From Adiantum capillus-veneris (lineage: Eukaryota > Streptophyta > Polypodiopsida > Polypodiales > Pteridaceae): a stretch of DNA of 64,000 bases. The position numbers and the translations under genes are program-made. The stretch spans positions 48,156,244 to 48,220,243 of the forward strand of contig CM043942.1 of assembly GCA_014529385.2 (NCBI GenBank), read 5' to 3'. Below the pieces are notes generated by a model that saw nothing but the letters and a program-made list of their open reading frames with translations, was not told the origin of the DNA and ran no database searches. Below, piece after piece: positions 1 through 10,650 of the stretch (positions are counted from its first letter, which is position 1; every line of letters begins with the position of its first letter).

Positions 1-1893
1 TTGAGTAGTTTCTATGGGTTTCTAGAGGTCATAATGCTAAACCCAGTTTTTTCATGTTTGCTGTATTTAGCACTTTATCATTGCCCCCAAGGTTCCAATT
101 GTAAGAGATCCATTATCCTTTTGACATGCTCCATGGCTCCTTTTGAATCCAGAGGCCCAAAGGGAACTAAGAAAACATGTATATAGTACTGTATTGAGCG
201 TGACTATAGAAACTTTGATGATAGGTGCGAAGAATGAAAAAATGCAACTTTTTTGTACCTATTTTTTTTGCCCAAAAAAAAATTAGTGAGGTAAAAGCAA
301 CCATATGTTTTGGTCACCAACCCATTGAAGTTAACGGAGCATTTTATCTCATGTCCTACAAAAATCTCCACTCTTATTTATATGCAATCAACCGTAAGAA
401 ATTGTTGTTTTGGGCAAAATGCACTGGTCCATCAACTTTGGAGGCTTGTAGTGACCAAGGGATGAGAAAAATTACAAGTTTCTCATTTTTTCCATATGTA
501 GTAGTTATTGAACTATAAGCTCATGAAAGGATTTTTGAAAATAAGTGGATCTACTATGGTTTTGGAATTTTTTCCCAAAACCTTGAAAGGACACTTTTAT
601 GTCCTGTTAGGTTACCATTCTAGTGATATGCATTTTCTATTTAGCATGCAAAAAGCTAGTCGAAGTCTGATGTGTCACTCTTGTTGGGAATGGGCTTTGT
701 CCTATGATCCCGGGCTTCTTTGTGAACCTTTTCTTGGAGCCATGATGAAATAAGCCTATAAAACATACCTCCTATCTACTAGGCATCCTAGGTGGCATAT
801 GACATGTGTAGCATGGCCAAAAGTGGCCTTAGTCATAGTATACCCCATGAGGTGTCATTCTACACATAGTAGGTACACTTTGGAGTGATTATGGACCTAG
901 AAAAATCCCTTAGAAAAGTGGTTACGAGTTTGTTAGATGTCATCCATGATGTATGCAAAGCTCTCTCTCAATTATTTATGAAGATATTTTATGCACATGT
1001 TCCCACCATAGCTCAACAACTCTTGGAGGCTTAACCCTTGACATGTGGTGGCAAGGAGAAGATATTTGGAGAAAGATCTAGAAGAACCTCTAGATATTTC
1101 TTGAAGAGAAAGATCAAGAAACTTTGAAGATAATTTCAAGATATTTTGAAAAGATAGATACTTGTCACACAAATCCCTTGAATATTTCTAAGCAAATAAG
1201 TTCTTCAAGGGGCAACTTCACCTATAAATAGAGCCTCTTGCCCCTCACTTGAGCATCAAGAAAACCATTAGGCAATCAAGTGCTCAAGCAATCCTCACAA
1301 TCGAGCCACTCTATCAAGCCATCACCCAACCTCCTAGCCATCTCCTTGAGTGAAACTTTCTCTCAATTTCAGCCCAACACATCTTGAGCTTGCTACATCA
1401 TGCCTCAAGCCTTCTATTTCCTCGCTTGTAGTACTCATACACTCTATGCAACCTTCTTTCATCGATAAGGAGGCATTGTTGGTGGCTCTCAAATGGTGTT
1501 GGGTAACTACTACTCATCTTTCACTTCATCAAGTTGGCTACAATACCACAAAGTCTTGAGGTGTGCTTCACTTCTTTGGCTTAAGCTTGTGTGGGTCTTT
1601 GTGTTGTTTGACTGCTTTCTAATCTTTCTTAGATGTATAATCCCAATGGTGTAACCTTTCAACCCTTTCACTTTGTGCAAAATATTAGGATTAATGTTTG
1701 TATTAGCCATAAAATCCACTTCCAGCAGAGAATTGTGTTACTCTTTGGGCTGGAAAGACTGCGAGAAATTCTTCTTTCTCCACGTCCTCTTATTTGCCAC
1801 TACTAGACTACTCTAATTCTTTCGATGTGCACATATTTATTCTCCTCTAGGGGTTGAGCCTTGCTTTCTTAATATTACTATGACCAAGAAGAC
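1..1893. other. AT-rich non-coding stretch, no gene recognised
   Basis: Only short open frames with low-complexity or uninformative translations occur here. No conserved domain, tRNA or rRNA was recognised. The stretch contains a TATA-like promoter element near 1223 and lies upstream of chromovirus remains, so it may hold an old 5' LTR, but no matching partner sequence was found downstream. Confidence 0.5.
1223..1230 (+). promoter_or_regulatory. TATA-box-like element
   Basis: TATAAATA sits in a C-rich setting and is followed about 25-30 bases later by CACTTGAGCATCAAG, a plausible transcription start region. The layout resembles the promoter of a plant LTR. It is a short motif and could be chance. 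Confidence 0.35.
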
Positions 1894-2091
1894 TTGTACA
1901 CACGGCTCACTCCTATCACTAGGAAAAACATCTACATCTTTGTAAGCACTAAGTCACAATTTCAAAGAACCATTCGTAGTCTATTTGGAGCACAACGACT
2001 TGCTGCTATAAATGCATTAGTGAACCCTTTCATCTTACCTTTGATTAGATATGATCAAAGCCTTGATGTTTTCATATTTGTTTTGTTTTGA
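1894..2091 (+). CDS. Short ORF of a repeated pre-gag protein family
   Basis: This 65-residue frame has no known function. It aligns by eye with two tandem ORFs upstream of gag in the Tat-like element on the other strand (23358-23570 and 23579-23815). Shared features in order are a V/I-rich beta-like stretch, a QR pair about 20 residues in, F/L then AINAxVNP, the core FILPLIRYD, and a closing V-x-IF segment. The amino acids are conserved although the DNA has diverged, which argues for past coding constraint. Here it lies directly 5' of integrase remains, so gag, protease and RT appear to be deleted. The start codon is not certain. It is probably a fragment of a retroelement leader ORF. Confidence 0.5.
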   Translation: MYTRLTPITRKNIYIFVSTKSQFQRTIRSLFGAQRLAAINALVNPFILPLIRYDQSLDVFIFVLF

Positions 2092-2263
2092 AGGTTCCAT
2101 GTGTGCGTATGTGTGTGTCTGCGTGTAAGATTCCAATGGCTACACACAATGTATTTGCTACAAACACTAAGCTTGCTTAAGTGAAAGCCTTCACAGTCTC
2201 CCCACAAACCCTCACAGCTAGAGGTCCGGCACCTTCCTGGCAAGACTGCCAACTCTTTGACAG

Positions 2264-3517
2264 CGGGACATGGAGGGATTCAGTCTACCCTAAAGGGAAT
2301 TGAAACGTATTTCTATTGGCCTACCATGAAAGCAAACATACAAGAGTATGTTTCTAAATGTTTGGTATGCCAAAAGAAAAAATTTGATAGAGGGAAGCAA
2401 CCTCAATAGCTTCAACCCTTGCCATTCCCTAATTCACCACGGGAGAGCATATCCATGGATTTTATCTTTGGATTGCCTAAGTCTATCCATGGAAATACGG
2501 GAATATGGATTATAGTAGACATGTTTAGTAAACAAGTTCATTTTATACATGTCAAAAAGACTATTAAAGCCCATCAAATGGCAACTCTCATTATTTCACA
2601 AATTTTCAAGTACCATGGCTTGCTAATGTCCATAGTGTCGGATAGAGATCCTAGAATGACCAGTAATTTTTGGAAGGGTCTCTTTGAGAATTTAGGGACA
2701 AGGCTAAACTTCTCTTCGGCATATAATCCACAAACGGATGGCCAAATTGAAATAGCTAACCTAACAATTCTTGATCTACTAAAAGCCTATGTAACAGAAG
2801 TGATCAAAGATACCAATGGGAGAAGTACTTACCCTTAGTGGAGTATGCTTACAATAACACTGTACATACTTCCATGGGAAAAACACCTTTTGAGGTAATT
2901 GAGGGAAGATCAAAAAGTCCCTTGATACTTAAGGTACATGGAAAGATCTTCGATGCAGATGAGTATAGTTGAGACCTACAAGAATCTTTTCAAAAGATTA
3001 AGGATGCTATCTCTATCTCACAGCAAAGTAAAAAGGCTGCTGCTGACAAGCACAGAAGAGCCCAAGCCTTTAAAGAAAATGATTGGGTCTTATTAAAATT
3101 TCCCAAGGCTCGACTAAGGCACACGATGGGCAAGAATCCTATGGGACACCAAAAGTACTATGCTAAACTAGCAAAAAGATTCTTAGGCTAATCAATGAGA
3201 TGGCCTATCAACTCAAGTTGCCCAATCACTGTCTCATACACAATTCTTTCCATGTGAGCCTATTAAAGCCTTACAAAGGAGAGCCATCTCAAGAACCAAC
3301 TACTGAAGACCCACCGGAGATCGAGGACCAAGAAGAGGTGCTCCAGCCCGAGTCCATTCTCTGACATGAAGACAAGGTATTAAGAGGCGGTAAGACTATC
3401 CGATGATATCTTATTAAGTTTAAGAATTATCCTTTTGAAGATGCGAGATGGATGCAAGGCATACAATTAAAGGATAACCTAAATTTTGTCAATGCTTACA
3501 ATGCTTCCCAAGAGTAA
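2264..3517 (+). pseudogene. Chromovirus (Ty3/gypsy) integrase and chromodomain remnant
   Basis: This is the 3' end of a Ty3/gypsy pol gene, broken by stops and frameshifts. In order: an H2C2 zinc-binding half (HGG, then CLVCQ near 2365), an integrase core in the open frame 2419-2838 (acidic residues in SMDFIFG, VSDRDPRM and DGQIEIAN, so the D,D,E set is visible), a post-core segment (AYNNTVHTS near 2850), an integrase tail (HNSFHVSLLKPYKGEP near 3240), and a C-terminal chromodomain (PESIL, HEDKVLRGGKTIR, YLIKFKNYPFEDARWMQ, 3350-3460). The order integrase-chromodomain is diagnostic of chromoviruses, whose chromodomain is thought to direct integration to modified histones. Upstream RT and RNase H are missing. 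At least one stop (near 2407) and frameshifts near 2838 and 3185 make it non-functional. Confidence 0.85.
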
Positions 3518-4221
3518 GCAAATGTACAAATGTTAAAAATGAACAAAGTTTTTGTCTTATAAGACTCTCTTTTTCTTTATTATGCATGCTTAGATCAAGT
3601 TTGTGGAGACGACATCTCCCGAACACCAAGCAGATCTTGTCACTCTACTATGGAAGACTGATAGGACTAATGTGTAGACATGCTTGCGGCAGCTTAGGTT
3701 CTCAAGTGCCAAATGGACTAGTCATTCATTCTGGAACGATGTTGTAGGGTAACATAGGGATCCTCTACCCGCTAAGAAAAATGACTCATGAATATGCTTT
3801 ATCTTCTCTACACCATAGTCGAGGATGACTATGATTTCAAGAGAGAGGTAATGTCATAATAATCAAGTTCTAATTCTCCTAAATGATTTTCTCATGTTAA
3901 ACTGATTATTTAATATGGGGAAGTGCCAAGGGAGAAAAAGATAGAATATTGGTTAAGTTAGCAGACCGGCCACAATAGGGATCCAAAGGAGGGAAAATAG
4001 GGATCCAAAAGGGGGGCCATCTGCAAAAGAGCTATGTGCAACAATGGGCTTAAAAGACCCTAAGGTTCAGCCCATTAAGACTTCCAAAATGCTAAGGTTC
4101 CAAAATTCAAAGGTTGTGTCCAAATGTCAAACATTAGGGAAATTGGATGCTTTGTGTGTGCTGCCAAAGTCTTCATCCATCCCTACATAGGAGGGGCGAG
4201 CCTTGCAAGTAGGGGAGAAGA

Positions 4222-4361
<140 letters not shown>

Positions 4362-4438
4362 GCTCCCTTTACACAAAGCGAATGAGGGACACATGTCAGC
4401 TCCCTAGCCCAGATGCCCACAAGGTGTACTCAAATCCT

Positions 4439-4754
4439 ATTGGATGGCCTTGGAGGTGGACCAATGAGAATTAGTCTAGAGTAAATCTAGTTTAATTAAT
4501 TAAAAAACACTTAATAAAAGAACCAATGGGAATTAAGCTCTCTAGAAGACTATTGGACAGTCTCCCAAGGGGTCCAATGAGCATTCAATAGCCCAATGGC
4601 TTGCCTGATTCCTATTGGCCAGGAGGCAAAGGGGTCCAATGAGAGTTTAGTTGGATTAAATAATTACCTAAAGCTCTCACAAAAGGGGACACATGTCAGA
4701 AGGCTATCACTTATGCTGCTTAATTGTCATTGGCTAAGCCTGGGGAGGTCCAAT
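4439..4754. promoter_or_regulatory. Cluster of ten CCAAT/ATTGG boxes
   Basis: CCAAT occurs at 4461, 4523, 4574, 4593, 4636 and 4750, and its complement ATTGG at 4439, 4552, 4614 and 4729. Chance expectation for both orientations in 316 bases is about 0.6. Several are in the longer context GGTCCAATGAG. CCAAT is the binding core of plant NF-Y factors, so this could be an LTR enhancer. It could also be the result of degenerate internal duplication: ACACATGTCAG recurs at about 4390 and 4690, both after a G-rich run. Confidence 0.45.
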
Positions 4755-4870
4755 AGGATGCCAGCATGAGTAATTAGCAAGGGGGGTCGACCAAGAGAGA
4801 TAGGGGGCTGATTTTTGCAAGGCATTATCACACACACACACTCACACAATCTCATGTGTGAAGCAAAGAA

Positions 4871-4872
<2 letters not shown>

Positions 4873-4914
<42 letters not shown>
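4873..4914. repeat. (CT)n microsatellite
   Basis: Uninterrupted CT run of about 42 bases, downstream of the CCAAT cluster in the same non-coding stretch. Confidence 0.97.
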
Positions 4915-4918
<4 letters not shown>

Positions 4919-6014
4919 AAGCTTTAATGGAAAGCTTATCACCTACTCCAAGCTTGTGAGAAGGGAGGCCTACATCAACAACTCTTGGCTTTGTGATGCA
5001 AATCCAACCAAGAGCCAAGCTTCAATGCATGCTCATCTCGAATACCATGCTAATTACTAAGCTAAGCTATGCTAATATGAGTGATTATGTGAGGAGATGT
5101 ACATATTTCTCGTAAGAATACTCCTTCTTCCTCTCAATCTACTCTCATAGCCCGCTAGCTCTCACCATCTTCGAAGGTGTGTGAGGTCTTGGGTCTGAGA
5201 ACGTGAGGGAATTGATATTGTGTTTGATAAGTGTTTTGCTTGGTGCATGAAGTTTCCATCTTCATTGCACTAGCTAGTATTGAAGGAACACAAAGAATTG
5301 TATTGTAAAATGTCTCTCTTGATGGGAGAAACCATAATACAAAGAATTTTGGAGGGGGGACCGGCTCCATGTAAATCCGGTCCTCAATTGTTGTCAATAG
5401 CTTAATTTCTCTCTCTTTTGAAGTATTGTTCATACTATCTAACAAGGTGTTATGCTTTTTGTTGCTTTCTCCACCCTAGCACTCTTGTTATTCTCATTAG
5501 TAATCTATTCTAATGAAATGCTCACTATGTTCATGCTATTTTCTGCTACACACAAGTTACTAGGCCATTAAATGCTACCCCAAAAGTTTTCCTGCGGGTG
5601 TGAGTAAGTGTGCGGAGGAGACACCGGAAACTTTGTGAGGAATAATCACCACTCTGAATTTCATGTCAGCTTCTTTGAAGTATTTATTATTGCTATGACA
5701 AAGTGGGGCTCCATTTCGAACCTTTTTCTTGAGTAGCAAGGTATATCTTCAATCAAAGTGCATATATGAGATCTGCAAACAAATGTTGGTGCATTGTTTC
5801 CACATATTTATCAAAGATTGGACAACGTTTCAACTGTTTGAAATGGTTATATTGCTTGGTTACAGTTGTAGGTAGTTGTGATCATGGCAATCAGCTAAGA
5901 TTCGGGTAGAGAGAAGACCCATTCATGCCAGATTGTCAGATAGCAAATAGGTGGTTCTTTTATTGAAATGTTTATGGCAGTCATTGTCATACCATTATTT
6001 TTGGTTTTGGCCCC

Positions 6015-6018
<4 letters not shown>

Positions 6019-6070
<52 letters not shown>
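6019..6070. repeat. (CT)n microsatellite at a LINE junction
   Basis: CT run of 52 bases that joins directly to the truncated LINE. The LINE's own sequence at this point (see sister copy near 13220) reads CTCTCTTTGG, so the tract and the element share a few bases of microhomology. Confidence 0.95.
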
Positions 6071-6073
<3 letters not shown>

Positions 6074-7418
6074 GTCTATGCATCGATCAATTGGAACAAA
6101 TGGTACTTGAATTTATGCAAGAAGAAGGCATTGAAGAGGTCACTATTTGCAATGCGGTAATCATGCTTTTGTTGTATGCGGATGATGTAGTGCTTCTAGC
6201 ACACACTTTAGAAGATGCACAAAAGCTTATGGTTGTCCTTGAGAACTTTTGCTTGCATAGTGGGCTGATTGTAAATGAATCCAAAACAAAGGTTATGCTT
6301 GTGAAAACCAACCATAAGGAGAAGCCATGCATTGTGTACAACAACGAGACACTTGAAGTTGTTGAGAGCTTTAAGTACCTTGGCCTTGAGGTTCCATCCA
6401 ATCACAAGTGGCATGAATGTGCTATGCGTCATTTGGAAGCGGGAAAGAGAGCATATTATGCATTTGAGAACATGTGTAATGCGGGAAACATCAAGTGTTG
6501 GGTTCTCAAGAAGTATCTTTTTGATGCATTGGTGACACCGGTTCTTCTTTATGGAGTTGAAGTGTGGGGTGGGAGCATCTCAAAGTCTACTTGGAAAGAG
6601 TTTGAGAATGTCCAAAAGCGTTTTCTTACAAACTTTCTCCAAGTTAAGACACAAACACCATATATGCTCCTACTTCTTGAGTCGGGATCTCTTCCAATTG
6701 AGGTTATGGGCATGGAAAGGGTTGTGGAGCACATGATAAAGATGCGTCAAAACCCCTCACATCGACTTCCTACAATTGCATGGGAAGCAAGCAAAAAAGT
6801 TCAAAAGACGCATAAAAGCAAGATCTTGAGCACGGGATGGATGCAAGACATAAAGAAGTGGTTTGGGAGATGGGATGCATTACACTTGCTACATGATGCT
6901 TCAATTGACTCTCAAGTGAATGAAGCTTTTCTACAACGCCAATGTATTACGGCTTGGGAGAAATCCGGTGGGTCACGCTTCATACATTACACCACCTATA
7001 TTGCCCCCAACTACAAAACCATGTTCTTCGCTGAGAGAGGAAACCGTACTCACACTTACATGCATGAGCCTATTCCCTGTCCGCGATACGCACTATCGCA
7101 GCAATTCGGCTTAGCTCCCATTTCCTTCGATGCGAGATAGGGCGTTGGGGCAATGGAGAAGAGTCAAATCGATTGTGCACATTATGCTCACTACAAGTTC
7201 GAGAGTCTGAGTACCACACACTACTAGAGTGCTCAGCTTTTGATCACATCCGAACTTGCTTCTCTCACATTTTCAGCCATAACTTAGACCTACACACTTT
7301 CCTCTCCCAGCCAAAGTGTGGGCTCTCCATTGTGACTCTCATCACTACAATTTTGGAGCATCGAGAGTCACTCATCAGCCGTACACATACTACATCACAT
7401 GTAACTTTGGTCCCATAG
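6071..7418 (+). pseudogene. LINE ORF2 fragment: RT C-terminal half, tail domain and CCHC finger
   Basis: Reads from the middle of the reverse transcriptase (LLYADDVVLLA holds the catalytic DD pair), through the RT thumb and conserved tail (PVLLYGVEVWGG; KRFLTNFLQVKTQTPYM), to a C-terminal CCHC-like finger (CTLC, then H and C in YHTLLEC). Endonuclease, fingers and palm motifs 1-4 are lost with the 5' end. One base is missing near 7079 compared with copy 2, which shifts the frame; the last 82 codons are read in a second frame (7173-7418). Unlike copy 2 it is intact at the position of copy 2's 5-bp duplication and keeps an Arg codon where copy 2 has a stop. Confidence 0.88.
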
Positions 7419-7449
7419 GTCATATTTGACCTCCGAGGACGATAATAAA

Positions 7450-7478
7450 ATCTATCTATCTATCTATCTATCTATCTC
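7450..7478. repeat. (CTAT)n tail of LINE copy 1
   Basis: About seven CTAT units directly after the LINE 3' end. The same tail, shorter and mixed with CT, follows copy 2 at 14611-14633. It is therefore the element's own 3' terminal repeat. Confidence 0.9.
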
Positions 7479-7480
7479 TC

Positions 7481-8665
7481 GTGTCACTACCGGTTGAACA
7501 AATGCTAAGCCTTGTATTGGCTTAAGAGTAGCAGAGTCACACGCCGTCTTTAACTTATAGGTCTTTGTTCTTTTTTTATCTTGCTCGCCCAATGCCTTCT
7601 TTGATTCACAGCCCATGAGGCAAACGTGTGCACGCACACCTGTGTTTAACAAAACTTGGAAAACCTACAAATAAGAGTCATATTGAGTATATTTGAACGT
7701 TTTTAGATTTATTTTCCACAATTTCAAAGGTCGTCTCTTATAGGTCTTTGCTCGTTTTGATGTGTGCATGTGAGCAAATGCACACCCTTGTTTTTCAAAA
7801 CTTGGAAAACCTACAAATAAGAGTCATACTGAGTATATTTGAAGGTTTTTAGATTTAATTTTCCACCATTTAAGAGGTCGTCTAACCTTCAAATGTTTAA
7901 TTTGACAGTAAATTTCAAATTTTGTAGGTGGGATTACAGGTTTATTTCGAGCATGTGCAGTATGCAAACACATTCTCTCATAATGATTTTCACACTTCGA
8001 AAGGTGTACCAAAATGTCATCCAAAGAGTTTCATAAGAAAGTCACGAGGTAATTGATTTAAAAAAAAATTTAAACACTAGAGTTTTTGTCCATCTCCCCC
8101 ACTTCAAGTTGGGTGCCGTGTGCACACACAAACTTACACACCTTTCTTTGTTTACCGATTTAGCTCTTCACTTATGGGTAAGGTCAGCCCATGATTCTTC
8201 CATGCCGTGTCAATGGTGTCTATGATGAGATTGCCTCGCTCCATATTCTCTAAGTTTAATTTTGCCAAGAATCCCCATCAATTTAAACTTTTCTATGGAA
8301 CTTCTCTCCTAGATTTCCCCCCTTACTCACTATATAATATGAGGCACACTTGCTAGTTGGCCTTCTTTGACACCGCTCATACCATTAGGGTTGCACTAGT
8401 CCTCTCAATTGTGCCATAGATCTGAGTCCAAACTATGAAATCTATAGATCATGCCGAATAGTGAGCAGTAGCATACTTTTGGCCGATCAGGGGCGCGCCC
8501 AAAATGGGGGTGGGTGCGTAAGGGACGGATAATAAATCATACAAAACACGCACATACTGGCATGCGCACACACACTATGTTTTATGTAGTCATGATTTCA
8601 ATCTTGTAGAGCGAGTCTAATACTTAAACACCAAGCTACACATTCATTATTCCCCTTTAAATAAC
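7481..8665. other. Non-coding spacer with a tandem duplication
   Basis: No gene recognised. It contains an imperfect tandem duplication: AAAACTTGGAAAACCTACAA recurs at 7651 and 7797 (period 146), within larger units that each begin with TATAGGTCTTTG (about 7557 and 7739). The first unit has extra sequence between these blocks. The remainder (7900-8665) is AT-rich and featureless. Confidence 0.6.
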
Positions 8666-8666
8666 A

Positions 8667-8856
8667 CTAGTATGTGACCCGCGCGTTGCTGCGGCTAAGA
8701 AGAAGCAATCATGGCACTCTCCTCCCTCACCTTCCCCTAACGGTGGCAGCATGTACATATATACATTAGTATGTGACCCGTGCATTGATGTGGTTGAGAA
8801 GAAGCAATTGTGGCACTCTCCTCCCTCACCTTCTTCAAAGGTGGCATCATATAATA
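8667..8856 (-). mobile_element. Two tandem Helitron-like 3' ends
   Basis: Read on the minus strand, each 99-bp unit ends in a GC-rich hairpin followed by TCACATA and CTRR: the first ends CTAG (8667-8670) after a hairpin of the type CCGC-loop-GCGG, the second ends CTAA (8766-8769) with a degraded hairpin. Both are followed by T. A hairpin 5-12 bases before a terminal CTRR, inserted before T, is the signature of plant Helitron 3' ends. The units are 99 bases apart (TATGTGACCC at 8671 and 8770). The body would extend rightward; its 5' end was not found. Confidence 0.5.
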
Positions 8857-8899
8857 TATATATATATATATATTAATTACACACACATGTCACATACAT

Positions 8900-8939
<40 letters not shown>
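8849..8939. repeat. (TA)n and (CA)n microsatellites
   Basis: A TA run at 8849-8873 and a CA run at 8903-8939, separated by short degenerate CA-rich sequence. Non-coding. Confidence 0.95.
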
Positions 8940-8941
<2 letters not shown>

Positions 8942-9029
8942 CATGTCCATGCTTTGACATCGGCCTAGCCATGATCTTAGAAGAGGATTCACACAATCAA
9001 ATGCACTCTTGTCGAATTTAATAATGGGC

Positions 9030-9042
9030 TTTTCAGAAACCT

Positions 9043-9095
<53 letters not shown>

Positions 9096-9713
9096 CCCTA
9101 CACCCCGCGAAAAACTTGAATTACATTTAGAGTTGGCATGTGGATGGATTAACTTTGCCATAAGCAAACCAATACCCCTCTATTTGTAGAAACATACTCA
9201 ACCCTCCAGGTTTCTTTAGTGTCTCTTTTGTGTACGCGAGCATATACACACTCATCGCAACAATCAACAACTCGGTGGGCGAGGGGACGAGGGTGCTCGT
9301 GACACATGGAGGTGTCAATTTTTCAAGAACTTTAAGAAAGAGTAGAGGAGTACCTCTTTAGAGTAATTTTTAAAAATATTAAATTATACAATTTTTAAAA
9401 ATAATATCAATATTGGTCTTGAAAACATTCCCTTGAAAAAAAAATTCAAATTTATCTTTAAAAGCCATATTTGCATTGAGTAGAAAAAACCTCCTCAAAC
9501 TTATCTTTTTTTTATGATTTATCCTAGTAGAGTAGAAAGTCTTTTGTCAAAAAAAAAACAAAGTAAGCTTTTTTACTTTTCATTGTCTTTAATTTGTGCA
9601 TGTAGCTAGTTGTACATGGTTCTCACATTTCCAATTTGTTGCTCTAGTTCTCTCAAATTCATCATCATCTAGGCATTCTCAAAGATTTTTCAAATAATAC
9701 GAATAAGCCTTTT

Positions 9714-9751
<38 letters not shown>

Positions 9752-9947
9752 AGTTAAAATTCCCTTTCTATTACCTACATGTAGTACATTGGTCATCCAA
9801 ATTCCCTTCTAAGAAACAGATTCAGAGTTCAAGATTTATTGGAGGTAGAACTAATCTTCTTTTTCTTCTTCATCCAAATTCCCTTCTAAGAAATAGATTC
9901 AGAGTTCAAGATTTATTGGAGGTAGAACTAATCTTCTTTTTCTTCTT

Positions 9948-9993
<46 letters not shown>
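9030..9993. repeat. Microsatellite-rich dispersed repeat, copy A
   Basis: Shares blocks with copies at 14670-15331 and 26905-27676. Shared blocks in copy A include ACATTTAGAGTTGGCATGTGG (9123), ACACACTCATCGCAA (9246), AATATCAATATTGGTCTTG (9405), GATTTTTCAAATAATACGAA (9683) and CCAAATTCCCTTCTAAGAAA (9797). Between the blocks are long CT and AG runs (9048-9092, 9714-9750, 9952-9993). A 77-bp unit is tandemly duplicated here (9794-9870 and 9871-9947, one mismatch by eye) but single in copy B. No coding capacity seen. LINE copy 2 begins at its right edge. Confidence 0.7.
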
Positions 9994-9994
<1 letters not shown>

Positions 9995-9995
<1 letters not shown>

Positions 9996-10032
9996 GTAGA
10001 CAGCAGCCGTTTTTTGACCTAGTAGACAGCAG
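9995..10032 (+). promoter_or_regulatory. Tandem 12-mer at the LINE 5' end
   Basis: AGTAGACAGCAG occurs at 9995 and again at 10021, 26 bases apart, at the very start of the LINE leader. Short tandem units at 5' ends of LINEs can act as internal promoter units. Here the evidence is only the repetition and its position. Confidence 0.35.
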
Positions 10033-10227
10033 TCCACTCTTTTGATCATAACTTCTTCATCCGAACTCCGATTTGGGTGATCTATAGCCTCAATCGAAGA
10101 GCACGAAGTCCTCTACGCATTGATGTAAAGACAGAAATTTTCAGAGTTATGGAAGGCGTTTCTGTAGCAGTATTTCCGAAGTGAACAGGTTCAACAAAAT
10201 TGATTCTCATCTTCTATTTTACATACA

Positions 10228-10650
10228 ATGTCTTCCGGCACTCGCAAGGGTTCTTCTTCTTCAACAAGGTCCACAACCATTGTGGAAAATGATCCAAAAT
10301 CTCCTAAGTGTGGAGATAGGAACACAACCACCCAACCAACGACATCGAAAACCATGATCATGGCGTACTTGGTATCATTGCAAGAGACCGTAAACAAACA
10401 AGGCGAAGACTTACGAGCACTTGCAATGGAGAATGGCACACTAAGGGTACTTGTGGTTGAGAATGAGAATCTCAAGAGGACACTTGAGATGCAAACAACA
10501 CGTTTGATGCAACTTGAAGAGGAAGTCAAGGAATGTAAACGCTCTCTTGTGGACTTGAATGCTTTGAAGGAGCGGATGAGCAAAGTAGAGCATGACCATG
10601 TATTGAAAGAGGAGAAATTTGACACTATGAGCCGGATGTATGCGACATGA
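10228..10650 (+). CDS. LINE ORF1a, coiled-coil protein
   Basis: A 140-residue protein with a Ser/Thr-rich N-terminus (residues 1-45) and a leucine/glutamate-rich heptad-like region (about 50-135: QETVNKQGEDLRALAMENG, then LEEEVKECKRSLVDLNALK) predicted to form a coiled coil. This fits the N-terminal trimerisation part of an L1-type ORF1 protein, which coats the element RNA as a chaperone. Its stop codon overlaps the start of the next frame in the sequence ATGA (10647-10650). Either the two parts are translated by stop-restart coupling or a one-base indel has split a single ORF1; one copy cannot decide. Confidence 0.7.
   Translation: MSSGTRKGSSSSTRSTTIVENDPKSPKCGDRNTTTQPTTSKTMIMAYLVSLQETVNKQGEDLRALAMENGTLRVLVVENENLKRTLEMQTTRLMQLEEEVKECKRSLVDLNALKERMSKVEHDHVLKEEKFDTMSRMYAT

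Larger units (their letters stand above)
6063..7480 (+). mobile_element. 5'-truncated LINE (copy 1)
   Basis: Matches the longer LINE at 9994-14633 from mid-RT to the 3' tail with very few differences by eye. It begins inside the RT domain at a (CT)n tract and ends with GACGATAATAAAATCTATC followed by (CTAT)n. 5' truncation and a simple-repeat 3' tail are the normal products of target-primed reverse transcription. High identity to copy 2 indicates recent activity of the family. Confidence 0.9.

Noticed and set aside
1-1893. A 5' LTR partner for the 3852-5700 stretch
   Set aside because: No shared sequence could be found by eye between the two regions.
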